Positions 18,856 through 27,200 of a stretch of 52,247 nt of DNA are shown one piece after another. The notes below the pieces were generated by a model. It was not told the DNA's origin. It searched no databases and saw only the letters and a program-made list of their open reading frames with translations. A program made the position numbers and the translations under genes. This stretch comes from Bacillota bacterium. Its GTDB lineage: Bacteria; Bacillota; Clostridia; Tissierellales; Sedimentibacteraceae. Positions within the stretch are counted from its first letter, which is position 1, and every line of letters begins with the position of its first letter. Location: positions 1 to 52,247 of the forward strand of contig JAEXUD010000048.1 of the NCBI GenBank assembly GCA_023453025.1. The letters run 5' to 3'.

Positions 18856-19824
18856 TTATATACCTTGTTTTGTAAATATATTAAAGTATTTGACGTTACT
18901 TATATTCCCTTCTATTTTAGTGGTATACGGATTATAATATACTTCAACTGATTTTATCTTTTCTTTTAAATCGTTTAGCAAACTGTCAAAGCCTAATTTT
19001 ATTACGGATTTATTTTCCTCTTTTTCAAAACTCACAAACTGAGCTAAATCAGGGAGATATAAATCCAAATCTGTCTCTACAAAAATAGCAAGTTCATTTT
19101 CACACCCTATTTTAGAATTTGTATTAAATGATGTTGCAGATATAGAAGCAGCTTCTTTAAATTTTTTGTAGTCATCTTCTGTATATCCTTCCGTTACTCC
19201 CATTTCCACAAAAGCTTTATATGCAATAGGATTAATTGCAAAACCATAAAAATAATGTGCTTCATTGCTGACAATTTTGTTTCCCAAGGTTGATGAACTG
19301 TCTTCCTTCTCCTCATCAGTATCCTTGTCCTTTTTATTTTTAGAATTTCTGAATGGAGAAAGTATCTGCTGCTCTTCAACATTATGACCGTCATATTTAT
19401 TAAAACCCTGTGTAATTTGGACGGCTCCTGTAATTGAAATATTATTTCCTTCCTCAGCAAAGGTAGCACCAAAATTTTTAACATCTATGGCTTTAAAAAG
19501 ATTTTCCAGAACTTCTTTGTTATTTTTTTTATCCTTTTTGTCTTTTACAACCTTTTGCTCAAAAATTTGTTCATATCTTTCACTTAATGATTTAGGCCGA
19601 ATAGCTGTACCGTCTTTATCAGACTCATCTATTTTTAATGATTTTATGTATAATACTTTTTCACCTTGATCCTCCCACATTTTTTTTATAGGATATTTCA
19701 AGGCTTTATCACTGCCAAAAGTTTCTCCGGTGGAAATAGACTTTGGAAAACCACTGAAATCAGCATTCCAATTAGCCATAATTGATTTGATAGCCAGTAC
19801 TCCGTATACTCTTTTATTCATCAT
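18856..19824 (-). CDS. cas7: Cascade backbone subunit Cas7 (type I-B)
   Basis: A 322-aa Cas7 that polymerises along the crRNA as the backbone of the Cascade complex. The N-terminus has KRVYGVLAIKSIMANWNADFSG and GSDKALKYPIKKMW, and the middle has AITGAVQITQG followed by NKIVSNEAHYFYGF, as in clostridial Csh2/Cas7 proteins. The exact subfamily name is less sure than the Cas7 call. A charged, low-complexity insert (NSKNKKDKDTDEEKEDSSS) near 165-183 is probably a surface loop. Its ATG directly follows the cas8b stop codon, with GGAGGG seven bases upstream, so translation is coupled. Confidence 0.94.
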   Translation of the reverse strand: MMNKRVYGVLAIKSIMANWNADFSGFPKSISTGETFGSDKALKYPIKKMWEDQGEKVLYIKSLKIDESDKDGTAIRPKSLSERYEQIFEQKVVKDKKDKKNNKEVLENLFKAIDVKNFGATFAEEGNNISITGAVQITQGFNKYDGHNVEEQQILSPFRNSKNKKDKDTDEEKEDSSSTLGNKIVSNEAHYFYGFAINPIAYKAFVEMGVTEGYTEDDYKKFKEAASISATSFNTNSKIGCENELAIFVETDLDLYLPDLAQFVSFEKEENKSVIKLGFDSLLNDLKEKIKSVEVYYNPYTTKIEGNISNVKYFNIFTKQGI

Positions 19825-20217
19825 TTATTTTCCCTCCTGTTTTTCTTTTTTCTCATATATTAAATTACTTGTTATAAATCCGGCTATTAGCATATCGTCA
19901 TTTATGCCTTTTTCCGCTTCGTATCTCAAAACCATACTGTACAAATTATTGAATCTTTTACTTTTTAAATCTATATCATAATTATATTTTTTATAAAGTG
20001 CCTTAATTCTGTTTCTCAATACTTTATCATCTGCAGAACTTATTATCGGATTAATTAAAGATTGTTTTATACCTGCAGCCTTGTTTTTAGATATTAAGAA
20101 TTGAGCAGCCTGTCCCATTGCAAAGTAATATTCATCATCACAACCGATACCGCATATTTCGTCACCATTTATTTTGTTCCTTAATTCTTCAACTATTTTA
20201 TCAATTCTTTGTTCCAT
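19825..20217 (-). CDS. cas11: Cas11 small subunit from internal start in cas8b
   Basis: Inside cas8b, in frame, an ATG at 20217 is preceded by GGAGGTG with seven bases between, a much better ribosome site than chance would place inside a gene. It would give a 130-aa, mostly helical protein starting MEQRIDKIVEELRNKINGDE and ending with the cas8b stop. Separate translation of Cas11 from the 3' end of cas8 is established for several type I-B, I-C and I-D systems. The size and place fit exactly. The protein itself is not demonstrated here. Confidence 0.78.
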   Translation of the reverse strand: MEQRIDKIVEELRNKINGDEICGIGCDDEYYFAMGQAAQFLISKNKAAGIKQSLINPIISSADDKVLRNRIKALYKKYNYDIDLKSKRFNNLYSMVLRYEAEKGINDDMLIAGFITSNLIYEKKEKQEGK

Positions 20218-21546
20218 ATAGGTTTCACCTCCAAGGTATTTTAATATACTATCTCTTAAATTAAACTGTTCTATTGCTTTTATCAAAAATCCGTTGCTTA
20301 TAGTATTTTTTATAATTTTTAATGAGCTTTTAGGAAATATTGACCTGATACTTTTTAAATCACCTTTATAAAACCAGTTAAAATATGCATTACGACATAA
20401 TAAAAGCTCCTCTTTTAATAAATTATCTCTCAGCTTGATTTTTTTTGGCTCTGTAAAATAATTTGCTGTAAGAAATTTATTAAAAAATACAGAATTTATG
20501 TAGCTGCTCAATGTTTTTATGTCTGACACACTGCCGTAACTTAAATTTCCCTTATCCCCATCTTGCTTGTCAAGATTAGAACTTATAATTTTATTTACCA
20601 AGAAATTTTTCAGCTTAGGATTGTAATGGGTTATGGTATCAAAGTCATGTATTTCAACTTCTTTTCCTTTTTTAATTTTAATAAAGTACCCCTTGAATTC
20701 TCTTTCAATCATCTCACCGGATTCTAATGCTTCTATTTCCTTTTCATCAACATATATGTTTGTTTTTCCATTGTTAGCAAAATTCAAAAGATAGTCAAAC
20801 ATTTTTTTCTGTAGAATTACCTCATCCGTCGAAATTAAATATGGCGTCGATACTTTTCTTCCTTTATTATCAAGAAATGGTTTTTTTGAATTTAAGCCGA
20901 TATTATCATTAGGCATACCATATATGCCTTCGCCGATTCTAATGTTATAGTCTGAAGAGTTATATATATTTGGAACCACATATCTTTTGTTTTCCCTGAT
21001 ATAATTTTCTATTGGTTCATCGAAATATATTTTTAAGTAATTTTTATCGTCCTTTAATTTATGCTTTTCCACAATATCAAAGATATTTTCTAAAATCCAA
21101 TTCTTATATTTTTCTATAGCAGCTTCATCAGGCTGACCTATTTCTTTTTCTATTTCCTGATATAGTTCCGAAGATTTTTCATATTTAAGCTTTGGATTTA
21201 ATAATATGGCATAATAATCTTCTATTATGGTTTTGTTTAGCTTTTCTCTTATATTATTTTTCTTAATCCAAAAGGACATATAGTTGTTGCTGTGTATTGT
21301 CTTGAATTTATCCATAGGCTTGTTCATTTCCAACAGCTTGCTGAGATAGTCTAAGTGAACAAATTTATCTACACCTATTGAGTCATAGTTTTTTTTATTG
21401 ATTTCAACTATATTTTTAGAATCTATACTTCCATCTGAATTAACAATTACGTAGGTGCCTTCATCAAGTATGTAATTATCTGTTATTAAGCTGTCTCCAT
21501 AATTTTCATATTGCGTTGCAAATGTTTTCATGATATCTATAAGCAT
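19825..21546 (-). CDS. cas8b: Cascade large subunit Cas8b
   Basis: A 573-aa large subunit that recognises the PAM and recruits Cas3 in type I-B. Sequence resembles the TM1802/Csh1-type Cas8b family, which is highly divergent, so the call leans on gene order (between cas6 and cas7), size and a conserved C-terminal part (NGDEICGIGCDDEYYFAMGQAAQFLISK). The C-terminal 130 residues correspond to the Cas11 small subunit and have their own start (see 19825-20217). Start ATG at 21546 has GGAGGTGGTGATAAT upstream, 15 bp after cas6. The cysteine pair CGIGC in the C-terminal part is the only cysteine cluster seen. Confidence 0.9.
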   Translation of the reverse strand: MLIDIMKTFATQYENYGDSLITDNYILDEGTYVIVNSDGSIDSKNIVEINKKNYDSIGVDKFVHLDYLSKLLEMNKPMDKFKTIHSNNYMSFWIKKNNIREKLNKTIIEDYYAILLNPKLKYEKSSELYQEIEKEIGQPDEAAIEKYKNWILENIFDIVEKHKLKDDKNYLKIYFDEPIENYIRENKRYVVPNIYNSSDYNIRIGEGIYGMPNDNIGLNSKKPFLDNKGRKVSTPYLISTDEVILQKKMFDYLLNFANNGKTNIYVDEKEIEALESGEMIEREFKGYFIKIKKGKEVEIHDFDTITHYNPKLKNFLVNKIISSNLDKQDGDKGNLSYGSVSDIKTLSSYINSVFFNKFLTANYFTEPKKIKLRDNLLKEELLLCRNAYFNWFYKGDLKSIRSIFPKSSLKIIKNTISNGFLIKAIEQFNLRDSILKYLGGETYMEQRIDKIVEELRNKINGDEICGIGCDDEYYFAMGQAAQFLISKNKAAGIKQSLINPIISSADDKVLRNRIKALYKKYNYDIDLKSKRFNNLYSMVLRYEAEKGINDDMLIAGFITSNLIYEKKEKQEGK

Positions 21547-21561
21547 ATTATCACCACCTCC

Positions 21562-22254
21562 CTACAAATATTTATAATTCACGAATCCTGAAGATCTGGC
21601 ATTCAATTCGAGAATTCCTGTGCCTATAGCCATGTAGGCAAGCCGCTGGGCTGCATCATTTTCAGCAATCTCTAATGAAATCTTATCTCCTAAAAGCTTT
21701 ACATTTTTCATCTGCATAGCTATTGGTTTTTGATTTTGAAACGATAAATGAGTGAATAATTCAATGTCTTCTCCCAAATTTTCTCCCGTAAATTCAGCAT
21801 ATTTTTTCAGTAAATTTAGTTTAAGACGTTTCTCATATTCATCGATGCTCACATTATTTCTCCAGTAACTTCCGTCAAATCTAGCAATACATAAAGTTAC
21901 GCTATATAATTTTTGTATATGCTTTTTAGGTATTATCTTAACTTCTGCAGTTAATGCTTTTAATTTATCAGTATAAGTATTTGTTAAATAAGTTTTAAAA
22001 TGCTCAACTAGCTTAGGGTCTATCGTCCTTATAACTATAGTGTAGATTTTGCCTTCCAAATAAACTTTTTTCTCCTCCAGAGGATAAAAGGAATTAAAGC
22101 AATAAAATTTAAATTGTCTCTTTGCATGAAAGGATTTCATTTCATCTGTACTAGTGAAACTCTTGTCTATAAGCTGACAGATAGCCTGAGCCGCCTTTTC
22201 TGATGTTATATTTGCCAATAAATACACCTTTAACCTTATTTCATACACCTTCAA
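21562..22254 (-). CDS. cas6: crRNA-processing endoribonuclease Cas6
   Basis: A 230-aa Cas6 that cuts pre-crRNA within each repeat, leaving an 8-nt 5' handle. Family features are the start MKVYEIRLKVYLLANI, FKFYCFNSFYPLEEKKVYLEGKIYT and IIPKKHIQKLYSVTL, plus a C-terminal IGTGILELNARSSGFVNY in place of the usual glycine-rich loop. The catalytic His cannot be fixed by eye. I prefer the TTG at 22254, eight bases after AAGGAGG, to the GTG at 22263, which overlaps the ribosome site. First gene of the cas operon; its leader contains the CRISPR-like RNA at 22306-22395. Confidence 0.93.
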   Translation of the reverse strand: MKVYEIRLKVYLLANITSEKAAQAICQLIDKSFTSTDEMKSFHAKRQFKFYCFNSFYPLEEKKVYLEGKIYTIVIRTIDPKLVEHFKTYLTNTYTDKLKALTAEVKIIPKKHIQKLYSVTLCIARFDGSYWRNNVSIDEYEKRLKLNLLKKYAEFTGENLGEDIELFTHLSFQNQKPIAMQMKNVKLLGDKISLEIAENDAAQRLAYMAIGTGILELNARSSGFVNYKYL

Positions 22255-22305
22255 TTTTTTCACCTCCTTTTTATATTTGTTTTTCTTAATTTGTTATGCA
22301 TTTAA

Positions 22306-22395
22306 GAAATTATACATAAGATGTTGAGGTTAATTGTCAATCACGCTTACAATTAAACATAAATTTCAATACATGTAATGTTTTTACTATTAATC
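22306..22395 (-). ncRNA. CreR-like CRISPR-resembling RNA in the cas operon leader
   Basis: Between the cas promoter and cas6, two degenerate copies of the array repeat flank a short pseudo-spacer, all in the array's orientation. Pseudo-repeat 1 (22363-22392) matches the repeat at 19 of 30 positions and keeps the last 12 (ATGTATTGAAAT), so Cas6 cleavage could leave the normal 5' handle. Pseudo-repeat 2 (22306-22335) matches at 17 of 30 (AACCT, AACAT, ATGTAT blocks). The pseudo-spacer (22336-22362) is 27 nt, shorter than real spacers. The predicted transcript start near 22395 is only about three bases before pseudo-repeat 1. The first 16 nt of the pseudo-spacer match the promoter region at 22384-22399. 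Inference: a CreR-type guide for autorepression of cas. No separate toxin ORF is visible. Confidence 0.72.
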
Positions 22396-22402
22396 ATAAT
22401 GA
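22384..22402 (-). promoter_or_regulatory. Pseudo-protospacer with TCA PAM over the cas transcription start
   Basis: On the minus strand, TCA (22402-22400) is followed by TTATGATTAATAGTAA (22399-22384). The pseudo-spacer starts TTATGTTTAATTGTAA. Fourteen of 16 positions agree and the two mismatches are at positions 6 and 12. These are the positions flipped out of the crRNA-DNA duplex in type I Cascades. The T of the PAM is the last base of the -10 box, so an R-loop here would block initiation. Confidence 0.68.
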
Positions 22403-22431
22403 TTATATCTTAATTTGTTATATTTTGTCAA
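22402..22431 (-). promoter_or_regulatory. Promoter of the cas operon
   Basis: On the minus strand a perfect TTGACA (22426-22431) and a perfect TATAAT (22402-22407) are separated by 18 bp. This is one of the strongest-looking promoters in the window. Its output is expected to need restraint, which fits the predicted guide target overlapping the start site. Confidence 0.88.
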
Positions 22432-22488
22432 TATTATCTGGAAATTATTTCAATATATTTAAATATTGTATTTCCCAAAACAAAAAAA

Positions 22489-22520
22489 GGGCGTCACACT
22501 AATTTCTTGGTGTAACGCCC
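22489..22520 (-). terminator. Terminator after spoVT
   Basis: GGGCGTTACAC and GTGTGACGCCC (minus strand) pair with one mismatch around a 10-nt loop and are followed by seven Ts. A classic intrinsic terminator that separates spoVT from the cas promoter. Confidence 0.93.
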
Positions 22521-22531
22521 CCATTATACTT

Positions 22532-23083
22532 CTAGCTTTCCATTTGTCTGGATAGAAATATACTTGCAGTCTTTATTAATTTTTCTTCGACCTCTGTCAT
22601 CTTGGCTGCTTTATCCTTAGATAAAAGCATTACTGCTCCTATAGGGTCTCCATGAACTAAAATCGGAGCTATAACCTGACTTGTATAGTTGTCTGGATTA
22701 AATTCGTTTGCTGTAATTCTAATTGGTTTTGCATTGGAATTAGTCATATAAACTTCCCTGCTTTCAATTATCTTTTCCAGCTCAGGGCTTAATCTTTTTT
22801 CGGAATAATCTTTTTTAGAGCTTCCTGATACAGCTATTACTCCATCACGGTCAGTTATTATTGCAATATGTCTTGTTGTTTCAAACAAGGATTCAACATA
22901 CTCTCCTGAAAACTCAGTTAATTCTCCGATAGGTGAGTATTTTTTTAATATAATCTCACCTTCTCTATCAGTAAATATTTCTAAAGGATCCCCTTCTCTA
23001 ATTCTCAACGTTCTTCTAATTTCCTTAGGGATAACCACTCTTCCCAGGTCATCGATTCTTCTGACAATTCCAGTTGCTTTCAT
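22532..23083 (-). CDS. spoVT: Stage V sporulation protein T (AbrB/SpoVT regulator)
   Basis: A 183-aa transcription regulator of late forespore gene expression. The N-terminal 50 residues are an AbrB-type swapped-hairpin DNA-binding domain (MKATGIVRRIDDLGRVVIPKEIRRTLRI). The rest is a GAF-like domain (RHIAIITDRDGVIAVSGSSKKDYSEK, PILVHGDPIGAVMLLS). Length and domain order match SpoVT, not the shorter AbrB. Start ATG follows GGAGGAACTTAAGT. It stands downstream of mfd and prsA as in other Firmicutes, with its own promoter at 23208-23236 and a strong terminator. Confidence 0.95.
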   Translation of the reverse strand: MKATGIVRRIDDLGRVVIPKEIRRTLRIREGDPLEIFTDREGEIILKKYSPIGELTEFSGEYVESLFETTRHIAIITDRDGVIAVSGSSKKDYSEKRLSPELEKIIESREVYMTNSNAKPIRITANEFNPDNYTSQVIAPILVHGDPIGAVMLLSKDKAAKMTEVEEKLIKTASIFLSRQMES

Positions 23084-23207
23084 TACTTAAGTTCCTCCAA
23101 TTGCATAATTTTATTTATATGACATTTCTTTTAATATTTTCTATTATTTGCACTTTAATAGATTTTATCCTAATTAGTTGACGGATATTATTGGAAATAT
23201 CATTTTT

Positions 23208-23236
23208 ATTATAATGGATTATTTTTAAAATAGCAA
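23208..23236 (-). promoter_or_regulatory. Putative promoter of spoVT
   Basis: On the minus strand TTGCTA (23231-23236) and TATAAT (23208-23213) are 17 bp apart. A sigma-A type promoter is suggested; a sporulation sigma-G type, used for spoVT elsewhere, is not obvious. Confidence 0.5.
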
Positions 23237-23287
23237 CTGATTTTTACCATTTTTAACATTATTTAGATTTTAGTAATAACAATTTAA

Positions 23288-24226
23288 TTATTTCGTAATA
23301 TTTGCTTCATTTTTCAAGTTTTCTAACAATTCTTCATATTTATATGATTTATAATATTCTGTTAATACCGACTTTTCTGATTCTAATGTTACTTCATTAT
23401 CAACTGTTTTATCTGTTACTTTTATTATATGGTAACCGTAATCCGATTGAACAGGGGCGCTTATTTCTCCGATTTCCATTGCAAATGCGGCTTCTGAAAA
23501 CGGCTGAACCATATCAGTATATTTAAAATAATCTAAATCTCCGCCGTTTGCTCCGCTGCCGGTATCTATTGATAATGTCTTGGCAAGCTCTTCGAAGCTT
23601 TCTCCGTTATTGAGTCTTTCAATAATATCATTTGCTTCTTCTTCGGTACCAACAAGTATATGACTTGCTTTTATACTTTCATTCATTTTTAAATCATTAA
23701 ATATTGTTTGAAGTTCTTCATCTGTAGGTTGTAAATTTTCTATTTTTATAGCCATATAATGATTAATCAAGAATTCTTTTCTTAATGATTCTTTCAGATA
23801 TTCCTCCGTCATTCCATAGCCTTCAAGGAAATTTTTATATTCTTCGTCAGTTTCCAGATATGATTTAAATTGGTCCAACTCGGCCTTCATATCCTCTTCA
23901 TTCATTGTAATACCTTCTTTTTCGGCAGCATCTACCAATAAAAGATCCATAATCAACTGATCAAGTAAAGTGCTTTCATAATAGCTTCCCATTGTCTGAC
24001 CTTCAGAAATTTCCATATCCCATGCGCCTTCACCATATTGTTTTTCTGCCATATTTTTATATACAGACAAATGTTCATCATATTCAGCCCGAGTTATTAC
24101 TTTATCATTAACCTTTGCTTTTACACCTTCTTCAACTGTATCAGCATTTTTATCCTGACATGCAGTAACTGCTAAAATCATACACACAGCAAGCACCAAC
24201 GCAAGTGATTTTTTTAATTTAATCAT
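23288..24226 (-). CDS. prsA: PrsA-like peptidyl-prolyl isomerase lipoprotein
   Basis: A 312-aa extracytoplasmic foldase anchored to the membrane by a lipid. The signal peptide MIKLKKSLALVLAVCMILA leads to a lipobox AVTAC, with Cys near residue 23. A SurA-like N-terminal helical region follows (KAKVNDKVITRAEYDEHLSVY). The parvulin domain lies near 190-280 (KASHILVGTEEEANDIIERLNNG, FEELAKTLSIDTGS, GDLDYF, APVQSDYGYHIIKV). The ATG lies inside the last codons of mfd (overlap 8 bp) with AAGGAGG just upstream, so it is coupled to mfd. The match to PrsA is at the family level. Confidence 0.88.
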   Translation of the reverse strand: MIKLKKSLALVLAVCMILAVTACQDKNADTVEEGVKAKVNDKVITRAEYDEHLSVYKNMAEKQYGEGAWDMEISEGQTMGSYYESTLLDQLIMDLLLVDAAEKEGITMNEEDMKAELDQFKSYLETDEEYKNFLEGYGMTEEYLKESLRKEFLINHYMAIKIENLQPTDEELQTIFNDLKMNESIKASHILVGTEEEANDIIERLNNGESFEELAKTLSIDTGSGANGGDLDYFKYTDMVQPFSEAAFAMEIGEISAPVQSDYGYHIIKVTDKTVDNEVTLESEKSVLTEYYKSYKYEELLENLKNEANITK

Positions 24227-27200
24227 ATTTTTCCTCCTTGGCAGATTCCTTTAAACCTGCTTTATAATTATTTAAAATTTCAAAGAATTTTTCCAGCTCC
24301 TGCAGAATTTTCATTTGCTCTGCAGAATCTAATTTATATTTAATAACAGGTTCCTTAGATACATCAAATTTTATTTTTGAATTGTAATTTTCAATTAAAA
24401 AACCTATTATATCTTGATTTAAATCATTAACGGAATATAATTCAATATTGACAGTAATTCCTGTTTGTGTTATTGCCTTAACGTGCAGCTTCTTACAAAG
24501 GGACTTGATGTAAGAAATTTTCAATAGATTATCAACTTGTTTAGGAGGATTACCAAAACGGTCTATTATTTCCTCAGTAATGTCATAAATATCTGTCTTG
24601 CTTGTTGTTGCTGCAATTTTTTTGTATATTTCAATTTTTTGTTCTTCGTTTTCTATATATGTTGAAGGTATATATCCATCAACGCTTAAGTCTACGGATG
24701 TTTCAATGTCTTCATCCTCGTTCATTTTTCCTTGAAGCTCTTTTACTGCCCTGTCTAAGAATTTAACGTATAAATCATATCCTATTGCAAGCATGTGTCC
24801 ATGCTGCTCGGCACCTAAAATATTTCCGCAGCCTCTTATTTCCAAGTCTCTCATAGCGATTTTAAACCCTGAACCAAACTCTGTAAATTCCTTGATTGCC
24901 TTAAGTCTTTTATCTGCCACCTCCGAAAGCATTTTGTCTTTTTCGTAGGTCAGATATGCAAAGGAAACTTTGTTTGACCTTCCTATACGGCCTCTCAGCT
25001 GATATAACTGCGAAAGTCCCAGGTGGTCAGCGTTATCAATTATCAGAGTGTTTGCATTAGGAATGTCCATTCCTGTTTCAATAATGGTTGTACATACTAA
25101 AATGTCATAACTTTTTTGAACAAATTCGAACATTATGTTTTCAAGATGCCTCTCGTTCATCTGACCGTGAGCTACTGCAATTCTTGCATCAGGTACCAGT
25201 TTTTGCAGTTTTGATGCAGCGCTGTCTATATCAATTACTCTGTTATGAACGTAATAAATTTGTCCGCCTCTTGAAATTTCTTTTTCTATAGCATCCTTTA
25301 TCAGACCTTCGTTATACTCTATAACATAGGTTTGGATTGGCAGTCTGTCACCTGGAGGCTCAGATATAATACTCATATCCCTCACACCAATCATTGACAT
25401 GTGCAGTGTTCTTGGAATAGGTGTGGCTGATAAGGTTAAAACATCTATATTTGTTTTAAGCTGCTTTATAAGCTCCTTATGCTTTACTCCAAATCTTTGT
25501 TCTTCATCTATAATCAACAATCCTAAATCCTTGAACTTCAATTCCTTTGACAGAAGCTTGTGCGTACCTACTACAATATCAACCAGTCCTTTGTTCAAAT
25601 CATTAATTACCTTGGCCTGCTGATGCGGCGTTCTGAATCTTGAAAGCATTTCAATTTTAACGGGATAGCCTCTGAATCTGTCAACTATGTTTGCATAGTG
25701 CTGCTGTGCCAGAATTGTTGTGGGAACTAATATTGCAACCTGCTTTGAATCCATAACGGCTTTAAATGCAGCTCTCATGGCAACCTCAGTCTTGCCAAAC
25801 CCAACATCTCCGCAAAGCAGTCTGTCCATACATAAGGACTTTTCCATGTCTTTCTTTATTTCTTTAATACAGCGAAGCTGATCATCTGTTTCCTGAAACG
25901 GAAACTTATATTCAAATTCTTTCTGCCATTCTGTATCAGTGGAAAATTGATAGCCATTGACTACCTTTCTTTCTGCATACAGCTTGACAAGCTCTGCAGC
26001 CATATTTTCAATAGCCGCCTTGGAACGCTCTTTAACTTTCACCCATTCTACGCTACCCATTTTATTGAGCTTAGGTTTTTCAGAGTCAGAACCGATATAC
26101 TTTTGAATAAGCGACATCTGGTCTACAGGAACATAGAGTTTGTCTTCGCCCTTATATTTTATACACAGGTAATCCTTCTTGATATTCTGAACATCAATTT
26201 TTTCAATACCAACATATTGGCCGATACCATGATGCTCATGTACAACAAAGTCTCCGACCTTTAAATCAGTAAAAACTTCTATTTTGGAGCCCTTTTGTTT
26301 TTTATGCTTCTGAGTTTTTTTTCTTACGGACCCGAATACTTCGTTTTCAGTAAGCACTAAAATTTTATTATCGTAGTATTCAAATCCTTTTTTCAGCTCT
26401 CCCGGAACTATCACCACTTGTCCGCTCTGAGCCTCAACATTTTTGTCCTTTGAAAGTGTGGTCGTGCATTCATAATCATTTAAAATATTATGAAGCTTTA
26501 AACAGCCTTCATTACTTGAAACCACTATTGCAATTTTGTAGCCTTTGTATTTCAGTCTGTTTAAATCCTTAGACAGATCCTCCATCTTTCCGTAATATGA
26601 TGGAGCTTCTTTAAATAATAGCGATATGGAATCATCCGTCTCAAAAATCTTATTTTTACCGTTTATAGAGATAAATGATTTACAGGCAATTTTAGATATT
26701 AATTCTTGTTCGCTTAAGTAGACACTGCTTTGTTTTGTAAATATTTCACCCTTTTCAAACAATTCGCCATACTTTAATCCAAAGCTTTCGTTAAGGTTTT
26801 TTAACTCTTCGATAATTCTTTCAGGCTCATCTAGCACCAGTATGAAATTATCATCAAAATAATCCAGTACACTTACAAAATTATCCTTAATGAAAGGCAC
26901 TAACAGGTCCGCATTCTCTATGCCAAGTCCGCCGCTTAATTTGTCCTGATAGCTGTTGTGAATAGTTTTAAGCTTTTTTTCAACTTCTTTTGAATTATGG
27001 ATATCTTTTATCTTGCCTATCCTGTTTTGATAATCCTTGTCTATTTCTGATACTATTTTTTTAATTTCATCTTTTTGAAATATTAAATCACTGCAAGGAA
27101 TAATCCTTATTGATTTTAAATTTTTAACAGAACGTTGAGTTTTTAAATCAACTGAACGAATTGAATCAACCTCATCGTCAAAAAACTCAACTCTCACAGG

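Noticed and set aside
22255..22300. A CreT-type small toxin gene beside the CreR-like RNA
   Set aside because: No small ORF with a ribosome site is visible between the RNA and cas6, and the cas6-cas8b gap is only 15 bp. So an autorepressor fits better than a toxin-antitoxin pair.
22309..22340. A second promoter for cas6 (TTGACA with TATAAT)
   Set aside because: The spacing is 20 bp, too long for good activity, and the TATAAT is explained as part of pseudo-repeat 2. It remains possible but is weaker than the promoter at 22402.
22447..22476. A third repeat-like sequence upstream of the cas promoter (ATTTCAATA start)
   Set aside because: Only the first nine bases match continuously and the rest is AT-rich background (about 17 of 30). 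It lies upstream of the promoter and has no matching spacer function. It could be an ancient repeat but I cannot support it.
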